DNA from: Nipponacmea schrenckii
Taxonomy: Eukaryota; Mollusca; Gastropoda; Lottiidae
Length of the DNA: 64,000 nt
Direction: 5' to 3'
Assembly: GCA_030562195.1 (NCBI GenBank)
Contig: CM060199.1
Span: 30,896,338-30,960,337 of the forward strand
Shown: piece by piece, positions 42,871-56,829 of the stretch
How positions within the stretch are numbered: position 1 is the first letter of the stretch
Layout: every line of letters begins with the position of its first letter
The notes under the pieces: model-generated
Databases searched by the model: none
The model's input: the letters and a program-made list of their open reading frames with translations, nothing else
Told to the model about the DNA's origin: nothing
Program-made: the position numbers and the translations under genes

Positions 42871-45420
42871 AATATCCATATTAATGGATAAGGGCAGTGT
42901 TTCTCGAACTGAATGAAAAAATGAAAGTATGAAGGTTAAACTTTAAGTGAAATTGTAATAGAATTGTTTTTACGTAGGGGTTTCTTTATGTTATGAATCA
43001 TTTACGCCTTTATTGTTTGTCCATCACCAGTTGATCGACTGTTTTATGTAGTTTTGTCTTGGCGACAAATTAAATGTGTCTACATGAACTACGTTGAAAC
43101 ATTACAGTTCTTACGATTATCTTCTAGACATTCACATCCTCTAAAAACAAAAACTATTTCAATAATTTTACTTCAATGTTCAGCCATGCGTATAGTCTCT
43201 ATTCAGTTTCATCGATTGATATCTGATTTATTTGTGTGGTACCAGAAGATATCAAACCCTCGTAATGAAGGCAATCCTTTAAACGGACATAAACACTTGC
43301 GTCAACTCTTACCGCTTTTATCTTCAAAACCTTACAATGTTTTAATGTGTATGCGTGTGGGAGTTGGGAGTTATTTGCTTACTAAATCCATGTTTATACA
43401 GCCAATAATACTCACATAAGTATATAACTCCCTAAATATATTTGCTTACGTAAGTATATTTCTTTGATCGTATAAACGGGGATTGAGATTTCAGTCAAAT
43501 AATGTGTTTGAGAAATATTACTATGATTGATTTATGAGTAAGCAGTTACTGCTATTAGGGTTGGACTTTGCAATGGCAATAAAGTTTAAACCTTTGGAAG
43601 AAGTAGGGTAACTATGTGACTTAATTCATTTTCTTCCTCAATGACTGTCCTTGATATTAACAAAGAAATAACCTTCAATCCTAAAAGTTCGTGGTAATCA
43701 CTTAAGAGATCGTATGCTTTCATAGATTATCACTAATATTTACAAAACACCATATATAGAAACATATTTCTTTCTTTTTTTATAAACGAGTATATTTGTG
43801 TCTTGAAAAGTTAATGATTAATGAGAACACAAATTGTATGATAGATAACTATTATAATTCTTAGTAACAATTAAGATTAGTTATTATGTGAAACTATTCG
43901 CAAAAATACTTACTATGTAATTTTTTTTTTTTTCATTCATAACATGAAGATTTTTTTTTCATTCATAAAATTTTGACAACAGAAAGTTTTTGTTTTTTAC
44001 TGCGGTAATATAAAATAAAAAGTTCAAGGATAAAGCGAGAAGGATTTTCAATCCAGGTTGTTGAAGGTTGAATGCTTCCTCGCCATTCTGAGAGTTTGTG
44101 TCCGTCATAAATTGAAAGCCAATCAAGTATTTATCGCATGACGTAAGTTTGATTTGAAAAAAGCTTAGGACTAAAACAAGAATCATATGTGTAATAAATC
44201 GAAAGAGAGTGATCAAATGAGGCTTTGCTGACAAAATTTGAATTCACGCTTACTTGACGTTGCCCCATTATGAGAGTCCACACGAAAAATTCCCCCATGT
44301 CTTGAACAAAATTTATTTTCATAGCGAAAAGCCCTATTAGTAGTTAACAAACTGGCCTCTCGCCTGAGCTAGTTTTTATTTTATGAGATCAGAAGAGAAG
44401 AAAATACCAATCAGTTCCAGACCGTTTATTTCATTTTCTTAACGAAGTATGTTTCATCCTCGGCCTGTATAATAATTTGATATAAAATAAAACTTTCTAG
44501 AGTATAAGTATATTTTAAACAGATGAATAGCTAGAGTAAAAGTATATTATTATTTACCTAGTCGCAGAGTTAGGCGCTATTATTAAATATTGTTCATAAA
44601 TAGTTTTTTTTGGTAGGTCAATAAGTTCTCGGCATATCAGTGCTATTATGTAAAGGGCACACGGCCAGTGTTAATATTTAAGCAATGAACGATGGACCCA
44701 ATGCAGTTACGGTGATATGAATACATTGGGCAAGGTACCAATTTGAATGAGCTGCCGAAGGTAGTCATACGTGAATTTGAATGCGTTTCTTGTAGAAGGG
44801 TTTATTACGAGAAATACAGTGAGAGTGGAAATATTATCATTTATCTCGTCCAATGTATACGAGAAGTGAACATGCGGTAAATCACAATGAGATTTAAACA
44901 AGATATTTTCAATACAAATGTTCACTATTCGTTGAAAATGAAGCTTGTAACTTAAATTGAAGAAATTATTAATGTAGGCCGAACGACCCTGTTTGTTAAG
45001 TCACCTGTATAGATTAGTGATAGTAAAAAAATATTGAAGGATTATTTGCTCAAGTCTATGACAATTCCAATAAAAAGCCAATATTTAGCTGCCATTGATA
45101 AACTTGATTACATCAAGAAAAATGATTAGAATTTTGTGATATGAAATGACTGAAGTCTTACTATAAAATCTCAAATTAAGTTTGCCTGAAGGAAGTAATA
45201 ATATTATTTGAACAATGTATCCTCTTTAAGAGGGTATATTTTTTTTCAATAATCATCCATTACAGGAAGTGGTATAATACTGTATATAGTCAGCAAGGTT
45301 GTTGATAATATTATCAGCAAATTGGAATTGATTTGAGCCTATACTACAATAATTAGACCCGAGAAAAGACTTCTTGTATAGTCCTTGTAATTGTTTTTTT
45401 TTTTTTGTTTTTTTTTTTTT
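42871..45420. other. AT-rich region with unrecognised short frames
   Basis: Coding-like short frames exist on both strands (for example 43072-43419 plus, 44707-44925 minus). None has a recognisable domain, promoter or splice context. Homopolymer T runs occur near 43920-43960 and 45393-45420. Confidence 0.3.
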
Positions 45421-45880
45421 AGATATTAAAGACCACTTCCATTATGAACCATTTTTACTATGGCATCTGACTTATTGGTATCTGCCAGCTGACATCATCC
45501 AGCATCTAATGATTTCGTCGTTTCGAGCCGTCTTTTATTGTGTTTTGATACGTCCACAAAATTCATTGATTTCAGTGTTTTTGTGAAGATGTTCCTATCG
45601 ATTTTCGTGATGATTCGATAATTTTGCACCGAAATATCGCGTTTTTCCATTAGCTTTCTATAGGTTGCAACTCGTGCTCAATCTACGGACTACAATTCAT
45701 TATAGGCTATTTTGATTTTTATTTTGTGGTCACTGTCATTATGAAAATGATCCCTTTCCATGTTCGTGATGATCCGATGATTTTTCACCAAAATATGGTG
45801 TCTGACTCTACATGCAACAGATCTCTATGGATTATTTTGGTTTTGATTTAATTTTGTAGCTTATTGTCATTATGTACACA
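45421..45880 (+). repeat. diverged relative of the 57562 array unit
   Basis: Blocks such as GTCATTATGAAAATGATCCC, CGTGATGATCCGATGATTTT and CACCAAAATATGGTGTCTGA match, with changes, TCATAATGAAGATAATCCC, TAATGATCTGATAATTTTTC and ACCGAAATATTGTGTCTGAC in the array at 57562-58626. It is itself repeated about twice here. Confidence 0.55.
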
Positions 45881-48800
45881 TATCAAAAGTTACCATTAAT
45901 GTACAAGAAAAAAGAAAACAGTAATACTACTCTTTATTTTTGGAAAGCAAGAACATATCAGGAACAAAAATGTGGATAATTAAGAAAATTGTGGTTTTAT
46001 GACGAATTGTTGTGTGGCGTGATTAAGTTTAATTTTCGTAGTAATTGAAGAGTTATTTTTCACAAACCACAATTATTTTCCTACCTTTGTCAAGTACAAC
46101 AGTATAATCAAGTATGTGATATTTTGTTTCATTGTTAGTTTCGATATTCATTCATGATGTGAAATTTTAAAATTGATAATGAACTCTACCATAATTTTCA
46201 GAACTATGAAATCAAAAGTTGTTCATTTGCGAAACATTTGGAAACACCCATGTGGTTACGATTTTCCCTATCGGCATGACAAGACGTTATACACTAAAAT
46301 TGTGTCACTTTGTCAACTTATTATCGTTTGAATTGAAACTTTTTAGGAATTAAATTACACGAAAATATATATATATTTGCTTATTAGCTTCATAATATCA
46401 CAAAAATTCTAATAAAATATGTCTATATAGGTTATAATGATTGACAAACCATGACATTTATATTTAGAACAGACATATTTCAATATTAATTGGTTTTTCA
46501 AATGGTTAAAGCCAGATGTTACAGGCTGCTGGACCATTATTAATGTCGCTTAAGTCATTGAGAATCCTACTGGTCGGTAGATGGTTGTGATCATCATCTG
46601 TCTATATACAATACACATATCTGAGTAGATTATTTTTATGTTTTACCACAATGGACTTAACAAATAGGTCATTATTTTTTAAGATTTGCGTAGGAATGAA
46701 TGGAAAACGTTATTATTTCATTAAAGAATACGCATTAGGCCTAATGTTGTAATGGTTTTTAGTCTAACACAATAACTCAATGAAAGTGTATTTTCAACAT
46801 GAAGGCCAATATTATACGGTGAATCAGATTGGTTTATGTACATTCATTGTACACGTATTAATATATCGCTACCTCTTCCTGCTTTAGGTCTAAAGGTCAC
46901 GGACAAAGAGGAGCACCACTCTTGTGGATAAATAATGTCATAGTCTTGCTGATTAGACATGCGTAATTGATTCCTGAGTAACGAACATAAAAAAGTTTTG
47001 CCTCTAAAATTGTTTGTTGGCAATTTGTATATTTGTTTTTTACATTTAACATTGAGTTTGTTTACCGACATTAAGCTGTATTTTTTTTATCCCCATCAGT
47101 AACGTGGGTCGCAACTTAAATGTTTGTGTTTTTCTATGCCACATCGCATTATGTTTTGTGAGAATGTAACCCGATTGAGGTTCCTAGACGTGGAATAATT
47201 CACTATAAACTTAAGCTTGTATTTTCAGCTTGTTGGCGTACTGAACATAAGATAATTGTTTCAGCATTTGAAATCATCTGGAAAGAATATCTTTCAAACC
47301 CGCATTTCAAAAAATCTACTTTAGGCACTGATAGGAAAGCCATTCAAAGCTCAATGCGAGTCGATTACCTTAGAGACGAATCTTAAACCAGCATCCTGAA
47401 AAGTAAATTAACTTGGTACAAAAATCACCGGCAAAAAACTGGGTCACCCAGATTGCTGCAAAAGCTTACGAAGCTAATGTTCACTTACAGGTAATCGCAT
47501 GCCTAAATATTCTTTCCGCAAATCAATTTAAACAAACCGATCGGTGTATTGCAGTCGACATGAGCGTTAAAACGTAGACAAGTTTTCAAAACATCGGGTG
47601 CCAAAGAACTTATTCAGTTTTCAAACTTGTTCTCGAGTCAACCGTTGTATTTTATTTTGTGTAATTTATTTTGTAAGTGGATAAAACACCAAACACAACC
47701 TTGAAGAAAGTAGTTATTTTCACTTCAAAAAGCGTTTTCTGACGTCTTAACGCTGTTTCGGCTACATAGAACACGTAAATCTATTTAGATGGTTGAAGTA
47801 GTCCTTGAGGAACATATGACATCTAATGTAACCACTTTAAACATCTTTCTTTCTAAATAGTTAAAAAGCTAATTGTCGTTAGTATGCATGGTTTAAGTTG
47901 TATTAACTCAATGAGCTGTTCTACAATGTAATGAAACATGTTTACAGGAAAACGTCTGAACTGGTTATTAGGCCTGTCTGGGGGCGGACAGTGATGTTAA
48001 AACTCTACTCGATGTTAAATTAAGGACGTTACAAGTAGAACAGGCGAATTTAAGTGATAAGTAATTAGACGAAATAGTTTTGAAACCATCAGCAGGATTA
48101 CACTAGAGGCTAACTTTCCTTTATTCTCTAGCACTGTGGTATTATTGTTTGTTATGCCCTTGCGACTTTTTCTAGAGACAGTTGCATTTTTAAAAAGGAT
48201 TATTAAGAGGTTTCTGAAAAAAGAAATATATCGATGGCATTCGATGTACCGTTCTAATTTCAGTCAAAAGTCATTGGTTCCTGCAACTCTGCTAAATGTG
48301 TTATATGACACCTCTATTCTCAAAATATGTTTGTATCACCTAAGGCCTATTCGATATGTGTCATCAAGCACTTAGTATGAAATTGCAGAACCATAAGAAA
48401 ATTGGAATGGTGCAAGGTTTCCAAGATATACATAACAAAAACTTTTGGAAAACCTATTTACAATCTTCGTTATTTCTAGTACTGGTATGAGTTTCTAAAG
48501 AAGTTATAAGGACTCGGACCACTAAAACATTTTATGCTAATGATTGTATACGAATTGAGTCCGTTCTATTTTTAGAAATCCTCTTTCTCCCTTCCTTTGG
48601 GGGTGTTAGCATGCCCATTTTGGACTAATTTTTTGTCTGAAATTGCATTTTCTTTCAGAATTTCTGAGATAATGAGAAATTTAATTGGCGGAAGGTTATT
48701 TCTAAAAATAGTGGTTTTGTGTGCAGTGACAGTCAAGCGGATGTTGATAAAATGTAGTGGTTTACTTTCATTTTGTTTAGTTCAAAATTTTCATGGTCAT

Positions 48801-50613
48801 GCTATATTGGATTTTTGTACAGAAACCAAGTATTGGCCTGGCTTTCATGTGGCATATAAGAAAGTTTTCAACAAGATTTCTGGAAAAAGTTCTAGAAGGT
48901 TGAATTTTGTGATTTAACATGGAAATAGATGGCAAATGAATTAGCGGACTAAGTCCATAAGATCGATGAGTTGAAGGCACAAACAGCTTAGGTCTTAGAT
49001 TCTTAGATGCAAGAAATAAAAAGCTTTCTTATTTTGGAACTTATTAAAAATTATCTTTCGATCTAACACTGTTTTTATACCATAAGCATCTTATTTTATT
49101 TAATTGCGTTTGTAGCCTCGACTGTTTTTGGTCCATTGTTATAGGTATCAGCACGGTCATTAGTGGGAACAAATATGGCCAATAACTATTTTCATGTATA
49201 ATATAGAGGTTTATTACTCATGGGCAAATCAATTACTGTGCAGAGCCGAATTATCAACCAATATCACTAATTCCATTTCATATTGTTGAAACATGTGGGA
49301 AAAGTTGAGATGATATATATTTTCTTTAATTACCGCAATACTATCTACTATGTAGTGAAATCTTGCTGGTTAATAACCCTTGGCAATATTAACTGATAAA
49401 ACTGATTTTGGACTGACAGTTTAGAAAAATCTTGTATCTCTATTGGACTTCATACGGATTATTTTATTGGAAACATTTGAAAAAACTACTGGATTTTGAA
49501 CAAATGATAAATAGCAAATTGCTAATGTACTATTTTCTAGCAAACAATCGAACTTACTGTTGAACTGGACAATCGAAATTTGCTATCGATCCTGTTGTGG
49601 GTGCGCCAAATTCTCCAACGTACTGTTTATGCATTTATAACCTATATAACCTATATAAGACTTTAGCAATAACATGTTCTAGATCTAGATCACCATTTTT
49701 TACAGTGTTTATTGGTACTTCATGTTTATTGTAAAATTTAAAGGATAAAGCAAATCGAAATGAAGCAATAAAACTGTTGTATAATCATAACCCAGTTAGA
49801 TTTCTTGAGAACAGAATATTACATTTGTATAGCTTACAAACTTCTCAATTTAATTTGCGCTTTTTATCATTAAAAACAGATAAAGCTTTTAGATATATTG
49901 GTTTATTACAATCATCGCATAAGAAGATGGACGTCGTTCATATGTGAAGTTTTTAAAGTTGAAAACAGACCATTAATGTCTATTTTATTTATAAGGTAAT
50001 TTAGTTCGATATCTTTTAATTTGGTCAGTAGGTTCCAGCAAATACTTGACCATATTTAATCTAATATCAAATTTGTTTGTCTTGTAGATTTAAAGATAGA
50101 TTACCAGGCAAAATATTATACGCTCATTGCCAATTGCCCGATAACAGTGTCATTAGTAAAGGAAATAAAATTTTCTCATATAAATAACCTCATAATTATA
50201 CATATATAGTTTAAAATACTTTGAATGTATTAATACCAAATTAGATAAACTGAATGCTCTCAAAATCAATAGTTAACACAGAAATGTTAAATTTTTTAAA
50301 GTCGTCAAGCCTGCAATTAGTCAAAAAACGAAATATTAGGTAAGCAAACAAATCGATTATAATTAAAATTCTTTGACGTTGACAAGTCTTTATATGATAA
50401 ATGAAAAATATTCATCGAATGGTTATCACGTGCCGCTGTCCAACTCCACTGAGAGCTGGTATTTGACTCGTCAATGACAAATACTCAAAACACATTTAAA
50501 CCGTGAAAAACACATTGGAACACAACAAAGCTCTCATTAATACATGCATACCAATATAAATTATTGCTGATGCCCCTTAACAGTCCACATTTATAAGTGG
50601 GTTTATTAAAGTA
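45881..50613. other. long AT-rich region without identified genes
   Basis: An ATG frame on the minus strand (47071-46844) has protein-like composition (an RNQLRMSNQQDYDIIYPQEW segment) and could be a first exon, with a GT donor after AAGCAGGAAGAG, but no partner exon was found. Plus-strand frames at 48136-48375 and 48597-48917 look random. A damaged ATACGCCCAC-family terminus (TACCAGGCAAAATATTATAC) lies at 50101-50120. Confidence 0.3.
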
Positions 50614-51047
50614 CAGTAGAACCTGCATTCAGAGACCACTCAAGGGAATATTCAAAAACGGTCGCTGAGTGAAGGTGGCCTCTTAAGAGAGGAACTCATA
50701 CATATATAGTTTCTACTGCTTTTGCATGCTATCTCCTATCTACCGACGGGATACTCTTTTTTGTCGTATTTTATTTTCTTTTAGATACCAAAGTTCTCAC
50801 AGTTATTATCGTTTTCAAAGTCAAAATTCTCTAGCTTAAATCAATAAGATATCCTTCTTTACTTGCATTTTAATTGCCCGGTAACACACTTTATTCCATT
50901 TTCACCTGATTAATATGTTTTTATAACAACATCCGGTATACCCTACTTTCGCTTTCTGATCAAATTTACGGTAGTCTAAATTTTATCAAAAACGAAATAT
51001 TGAAGGTGGGCTTTTAATAAAGGTGGTCGTATGAGCAGGATATACTG
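50614..51047. mobile_element. TA-flanked MITE with CAGTA ends (Tc1/pogo-like)
   Basis: Left end CAGTAGAACCTGC and right end GCAGGATATACTG are imperfect inverted repeats. TA lies directly outside at 50612-50613 and 51048-51049. Sub-terminal text (GGTCGCTGAGTGAAGGTGGC and AAAGGTGGTCGTATGAG) is also related in inverse. The 434-bp body is non-coding. CAGT-type ends with a TA target fit Tc1/mariner/pogo elements. Confidence 0.7.
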
Positions 51048-51476
51048 TATAAAGATATCACAATACTTGAGTCTCTTCAGACGCCCGTGTGATGTAGACC
51101 GGTGATGTAAAGCCTAAAATATCGGTCAACAGTCTCATTGTGTTTTAAAAATCCCTCGCAAATCGCTATCTATATTTCAAAGAACAATATGAAATTTTTT
51201 ATTATTCCTTAGTAGCCTACTAATAACATTACAACTCACAATTAAAAACTTCAACCTCGGAGATATTTTATTATCTTTCTAGTTTATTTGAAGCCCCAGA
51301 AGTTAGACGGCATACGTGAAACTACTTGATAAACATATATATTATTATTTTCAAAAGTTGGCTAACATTGTTATTTTAACTATCCCTAAGCTTCGTCCAT
51401 GCTAGTATTATTCATTAGTTCAAATGACCTTTAATTTGCAGAAGATCGAGAAGCATAATATACTTATATACTATTG

Positions 51477-51610
51477 TAACTACTGCGTCAACCCTACAAT
51501 ACAAGCCCTATTTATTTTGAAATAATCGAGAATAACTACTACGTCAACCCTACAACACAAGCCCTGTTAATTTTGAAATAATCGAGAATAACTACTACAT
51601 CAGCCCTCGC
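51477..51610 (+). repeat. 56-bp tandem repeat, 2.4 units
   Basis: Units begin TAACTACTGCGTCAACCC (51477), TAACTACTACGTCAACCC (51533) and TAACTACTACATCAGCCC (51589), each followed by TACAA-ACAAGCCCT and TTTTGAAATAATCGAGAA. Confidence 0.75.
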
Positions 51611-51685
51611 TATTATCTCAATATCAGAATGACAGTTCAATAATAGTAATAAAAACGATATTGTCACAAACTGTTTCTAACTAAT

Positions 51686-51835
51686 ATGAATACTAACTGT
51701 CAAATGGAAATGGAAAAGACAAACAGCTTGTCACATCTCGATGATCTCCCTGTTCTAGAGGATGAAAGAGAATGCAAGCTTCATAATAAAATGGGTAAAA
51801 TCCATTGTGAATTTTGTGGTAAAAGTATAATTTAA
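51686..51835 (+). CDS. 49-residue frame with partial B-box-like motif
   Basis: An ATG-to-TAA frame of 50 codons. The end reads ECKLHNKMGKIHCEFCGKS, i.e. C-x2-H-x7-C-x2-C, the first half of a B-box zinc finger as found in TRIM proteins; the second half is missing. It may be the first exon of a gene spliced within the final codons, or a fragment left by duplication. No downstream partner was identified, and a GT donor there (AAAAGTATAA) is weak. Confidence 0.3.
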   Translation: MNTNCQMEMEKTNSLSHLDDLPVLEDERECKLHNKMGKIHCEFCGKSII

Positions 51836-54800
51836 GGGGATTGTGTGCCAGCTTCACTTAAATTCGTGTCCAAAATGTAGCCCTCTGTTCTGTTTAAACC
51901 AATTTTGTTTCATATCTTATCGTTCGGTTTTAATTCGGCTTTTATCAAATTTGTACGCCATTTAGAAGTGGAGAGCATAATAAGAAACACAACATCAGCT
52001 GACGACACGTGTTAATTGTGTTGAAGCTTTATGTGCTTTGTTATTGTGAGTTATACCATAATATCACCTTTGTGTTTCTTATTATACCCTGCTTTTAAAG
52101 TAAGATAATAGATATTTCGCTGTATACAAAGTATATCGATGTAGTCTATCACTTTAATTTGCCAATAACGGCTATACCAAAAACGTAAATAACAGGTAAT
52201 GAAATATGGATAAAATTTAATTTTGATGAGCCGATGAAAGGCTCGCTTATGATAAGGAAATGGTGTTCATGTATTTACAAATGTTTGTATCAAAAAAGGG
52301 TGTATGGTTTTGAAAAGCATATCCGTTTATCTAGTAATGTTGATGATACACTTTTGATTTAATGAACCACCTGTAAGTATAAGAATACAATTGCAGATTT
52401 TTTGGATGAAAGAATATTGCATAAATATAAACAATATTTACTGCTTGAATTTCCCCTTTTTTTTACATATTTTGGAGGGACGAGGTCAGACCATCTATAT
52501 CCTTGATTAAGCTGATTTACTGCTACTTAATGGCTAAATACAAAATTATAATAAGTCATTGGAATATGTTACCGTATCATCGTCGTCAAATAGCTGAGAC
52601 AATTAAGACACTGATAAGTCTTCCGTATTTGAAGGAGCTCAAGATTGCTCAAGACGGGTAACCCACTGAAGACAGTCGTGCTGGAGTATCATACACTTAA
52701 AATGAATTGTGGATCACTAAACTTTGAATCTGGGTTATTTTGTATAATATGTGATGCTCATAAATAGGTTTTCGTTACAATTTTAAAAATGTGAATTATT
52801 TATGTCAGTGGAACATAAATAATATATGATTAGGTGCAGGTGTTAAGGGAAATATGAATTAAAATTATGTTTCGAGACACACTTTCTGAATGTTATGAAG
52901 CGAATAAGCGAATGATGAGGTACACTGAAGATAAAGAAACTAGTCCTTGCTACAACCTGACTACAGATTAACATTTCTTTTGTAATGTTTAAAGAAAGTA
53001 AGCATCCCTTTACAATCAAACGTGGGTTGTTGAAAATTGCACCGACACGAGAATTATACGTGAGCGCATGGAAAAGTGTGTACAAATCATGTGGTAGTAA
53101 CAATATATCTAAATAAAGATTGATGGTTTAAATTGGCCAGAGAATGATAACAGTGACAGTTCGGAGAGCAATAAATGATATATCCTCGCCAATTATCAGA
53201 AACATGAAATTGGACACTCTATAACTTCGAATGGAACTCAGTTGATGGTTATTTATTAGACTTTCATGATTAAAATCCTATAAACATCTGAACATAGAGC
53301 TAATAATTAGCTAAGGTTATTGTATTGAAGTGCCATTGTGGTCATTGGTTATTAACTAAATGAGACAAAAAAGATGAACTACATGTCATTATACATTGTT
53401 CAATAATGTGCAGTTTAAACGATCTGCATTGGTAACTTATATTGAGAGATCTCGAAATGAAATGGAGTTTTCATCCTTCTTTTCAGTTTTTGGTTTAGCC
53501 AACAAATATCTGCAAATCGCAAAATTGGAATAAAAAAATTTTTTTCCCTAAAAAAGTCCTCGGTTAAAAAAAAGTGCCCCGTCCGTTTTGTGATCAATTG
53601 TCTTCGTTTGTTGTCGTTAAGACATTGAGTTTTACAACTTGACAGCTTTAAACTCAATTGAGAAAGTTTTCGGTAAAACCTTTCAAAATATTTCATATGT
53701 TGTGTTCTAGGGCTTGTGTTTGGCGTTTAACCTCTCTCCACGTATTATCTTATAGGTGTTTTGGTATTATTTCATCAGTTTGATATTTCGGCATACGTTT
53801 CGAAACAAATAACGTTATTGTGTTTTATAAGTAAAGTACAAACTAATATAATATGCATTGAACGGTTAAAAGCCGCTCAAGAGCTCTCAGTTCTCTTGAA
53901 AACTAAAGAATATTAAAATAACGAAAACACCCAAGGGGCAGAGTACTAAATTACAAAAAAATATGAATCAATTATTTAAAGAGATAAAAATGGTTTTGTT
54001 CTGCATTTATATTCACAAAATAATAGATATTTATCACATTTAGTATGAAAACATCCACCAACTAACTTTAATATTAAGAATAAATTTTTTTGTTTCCTTT
54101 ACAACTTTTTTGTATCTTGGATTGAAACGTTTACAACTTGAATTTCGTTATAGTAATGGAGAAATAATTTTTTCCATCCTTTGAATTTTGAAATGATCTT
54201 GAAATGGAAATCTACTTTCTATGAATAATGATTGTTTAAAATGAAATTGTCAAATATTCATTCCAATTCAGTTAGTTTTTCTGAAGAGCTCAATTGTTGA
54301 CTCAAGAAATCTCATAAAGATCTTTCGGAGTCGATATGTGTAAAGCGCTAGCACTCATTAAAACTTCGGTTGCTGTCAGATATCTCCAGCTGCACAAGAA
54401 CTATGCAATTATTCATTTTACCGTTGTTAATATTATAATTTATATAATACTTGACCATTGTATACTATTAATTTATATGTACTATTGTGTATCTACTTGA
54501 TCAACATCATATTTCTTCGTTCATAGTTGTAGTTAATTGTAGCAATTTCAAAAGCTACTTAAAATTTAGATTTCCCCTTTAAGCCATACATTAAATTGTA
54601 TGATACAAATCTTAATCCTAAATCGCCCGATTTAAAATTAATGACAGATAACGAGAAAGAATTACATTTTTAGAACTCATCACTAAAATCGACCAAAAAA
54701 CAATTATGTTGTAGGAGACAAAAACTAAACGCTGAGTGAAAATTTTAAGAGCTTTTGAAGAAACAATAAGATTATTAATGGTCATTAAAATCAAAAAGAA

Positions 54801-55259
54801 GATAATTCTGTAAATCCAGTATGATAATCGATTTTCGTACTTTACGAATTGAAGTGTTAATAACACTTGAAATGTCCCAGTGGCATCAATGATTTGCGCG
54901 TTGAATTTGTGGTAAAAGTTGTTATCGACATCATTTGAAGGGATACTGCGTCTTAGCATGAACATAAAATTGGAGTTCAGTAACAGGATCCCTTAAAATC
55001 TGGAAAACTCACAAAACTAACGTATAACTAACGTGAAAACGTATAATAATTAAGCGTTTTTCAATAGTCCAATGCTTCTTTATGGATAATTACTTAGTGT
55101 TTTGGATATTTTTTTTATGTTATTTATGACAAGTACATTTAATGATTTTATTGGCCAAGTTAAAATTTTCAAACTTTATTTTCATTCTAAGACCTATTAT
55201 CCCTTTAATAAAATGAAACGGCGTGTGTGCTAAGTATTAACCTGTGTTGTATCTATACT
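51836..55259. other. AT-rich region with unrecognised frames and a repeat fragment
   Basis: Minus-strand frames at 53415-53696 and 54618-54965 show no domain I recognise. The latter has coding-like text (SIPSNDVDNNFYHKFNAQII) followed by a hydrophobic, probably non-coding tail. The segment 54985-55195 is a copy of the GGCCAAGTT repeat found in the sushi gene intron. Confidence 0.3.
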
Positions 55260-55986
55260 TTCTAGATTTTCAATGTATTATAGGAATCTCAACCGTTCAA
55301 AGCCGACAGATATCAATTCTAAAACTAACCCGAAAACACTGATACCCAAAACAATGATAGCCAAAAACTTAAAGGAAAGATATATTAAAAATCAATACAC
55401 AGATACCAGGGGTCTTTCCTTGGCAGCTCAAGTTGTAATCACCAACTCTTACCAAGACCAGAGTAACCATATAACCTACCAATTGAAATGGCTATTGATC
55501 AACATACACATTCACCAACTAGAGTCATCACTCTATCGAACAAAACCCCTAAACGAAGTTTCCAAAAAGACTCCAACGAAACCAGATCCCAGTCCTACCC
55601 AAGGCTACATTTCTAACAACAACCAAACCTGTACTCATTACCCTGTCGATAATCTTTTTAAACGCTACCAAACCCTTTTATCACCAGACAAAAGGACAAT
55701 TCATCATGAAATCTACCTATCTTACTTACTGAATTCTCTAACCTAAAACAAGACTACTTAATACACCGAAATCCATTCGTATCCTGGTGCCAAAATCAAT
55801 CGCATGCAGTCCATCCTTGAATCTTACCATGTTTCCAAACTAGCTACAGTCATTCTGCATTATTTAGGCCTTGAAAATTGCGATCATTTACCAAAGACCT
55901 CATTTAACCAAGCCAGAAAATTAATCGCCACAGCCAACCAATCTTTTCCTCCAAAATCATTCACCTCTGTGACTGCCTCTAATTGA
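55260..55986 (+). pseudogene. second copy of the transposon-like coding relic
   Basis: Plus-strand phrases SPTRVITLSNKTPKRSF (about 55510-55560, in a different frame from the surrounding open text), a segment around HHEIYLSYLL and MQSILESYHVSKLATVILHYL (55804 on) match the minus-strand relic at 41660-42870 in the same order. After ATVILHYLGLENCDHLPKTS it continues QARKLIATANQSFPPKSF. At least two frame changes and two stops break it. It lacks the MITE present in the other copy. Confidence 0.45.
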
Positions 55987-56829
55987 ATCTAAAAGAAAGA
56001 ACAACCTAATCTCGAAACCCTTATATGATAATTGTTTCCAATACCCACAACGCAACAATCTTACCACGGAGAAGATTCCGAACCAGTTGATCATCTGATA
56101 GCAATTAGTCTGAGAAACCTCATTGTCGTAAGAGACAATTATTAACTGTACCTTCGAACAATATTTCGATTTCTTTTATGTATACTAATGTCAAAGAAGA
56201 AGAAGATATATGGATATACTATTTGTGACATTTATTTACTCAACGTTTAGCCTCATGAAAGAGATTTTTTCTTAATAACGCTGTCTGTATGAGCATGTGA
56301 AAAGAGTTAATGATTGTCAGAAATAGTACATCCATATACCTTGTACCTCTTTACCTACGCATATTTTGTATGTCTTAAAAACAGAATACTTATGTCGCTA
56401 ACACTGCTGTAATTATGACAGTGCATAAAACTTTTAATACAAACCCAGATCCAAGCAGACCCGAAGATGCAATTCGTCTTTTAGAGATCTGCCTACAAAT
56501 ATCGGATAAAGCCTGTGCAAGAGTTTCACCCTTTTCTTAAGAAAATTTTGTAGGTAATATGAGAAACCAAGAATAATCCACGCACTGGTTTTAATCCTCA
56601 CAGATCAGCTATCAAATTGAAGAAAGACTAGCAATTTCAATCCCGACGACCGCTCACCAGATGATCTAACTAAAAAATGTTATTATTACCATGGTTAATA
56701 ATGTTTCTGTGGGAACCAGTATTTCTCTTAAGGATTTCTCTCAAAAGAGTTTACGTCGGCATACCTGCGCTGTTTTCGTAACATCACTTAACCGTAATGT
56801 TACAACCAACAATCCCCAATTGAAAGTTT

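Noticed and set aside
43054..43419. 121-codon plus-strand frame
   Set aside because: The opposite strand is equally protein-like over part of it and no domain, promoter or splice partner supports either.
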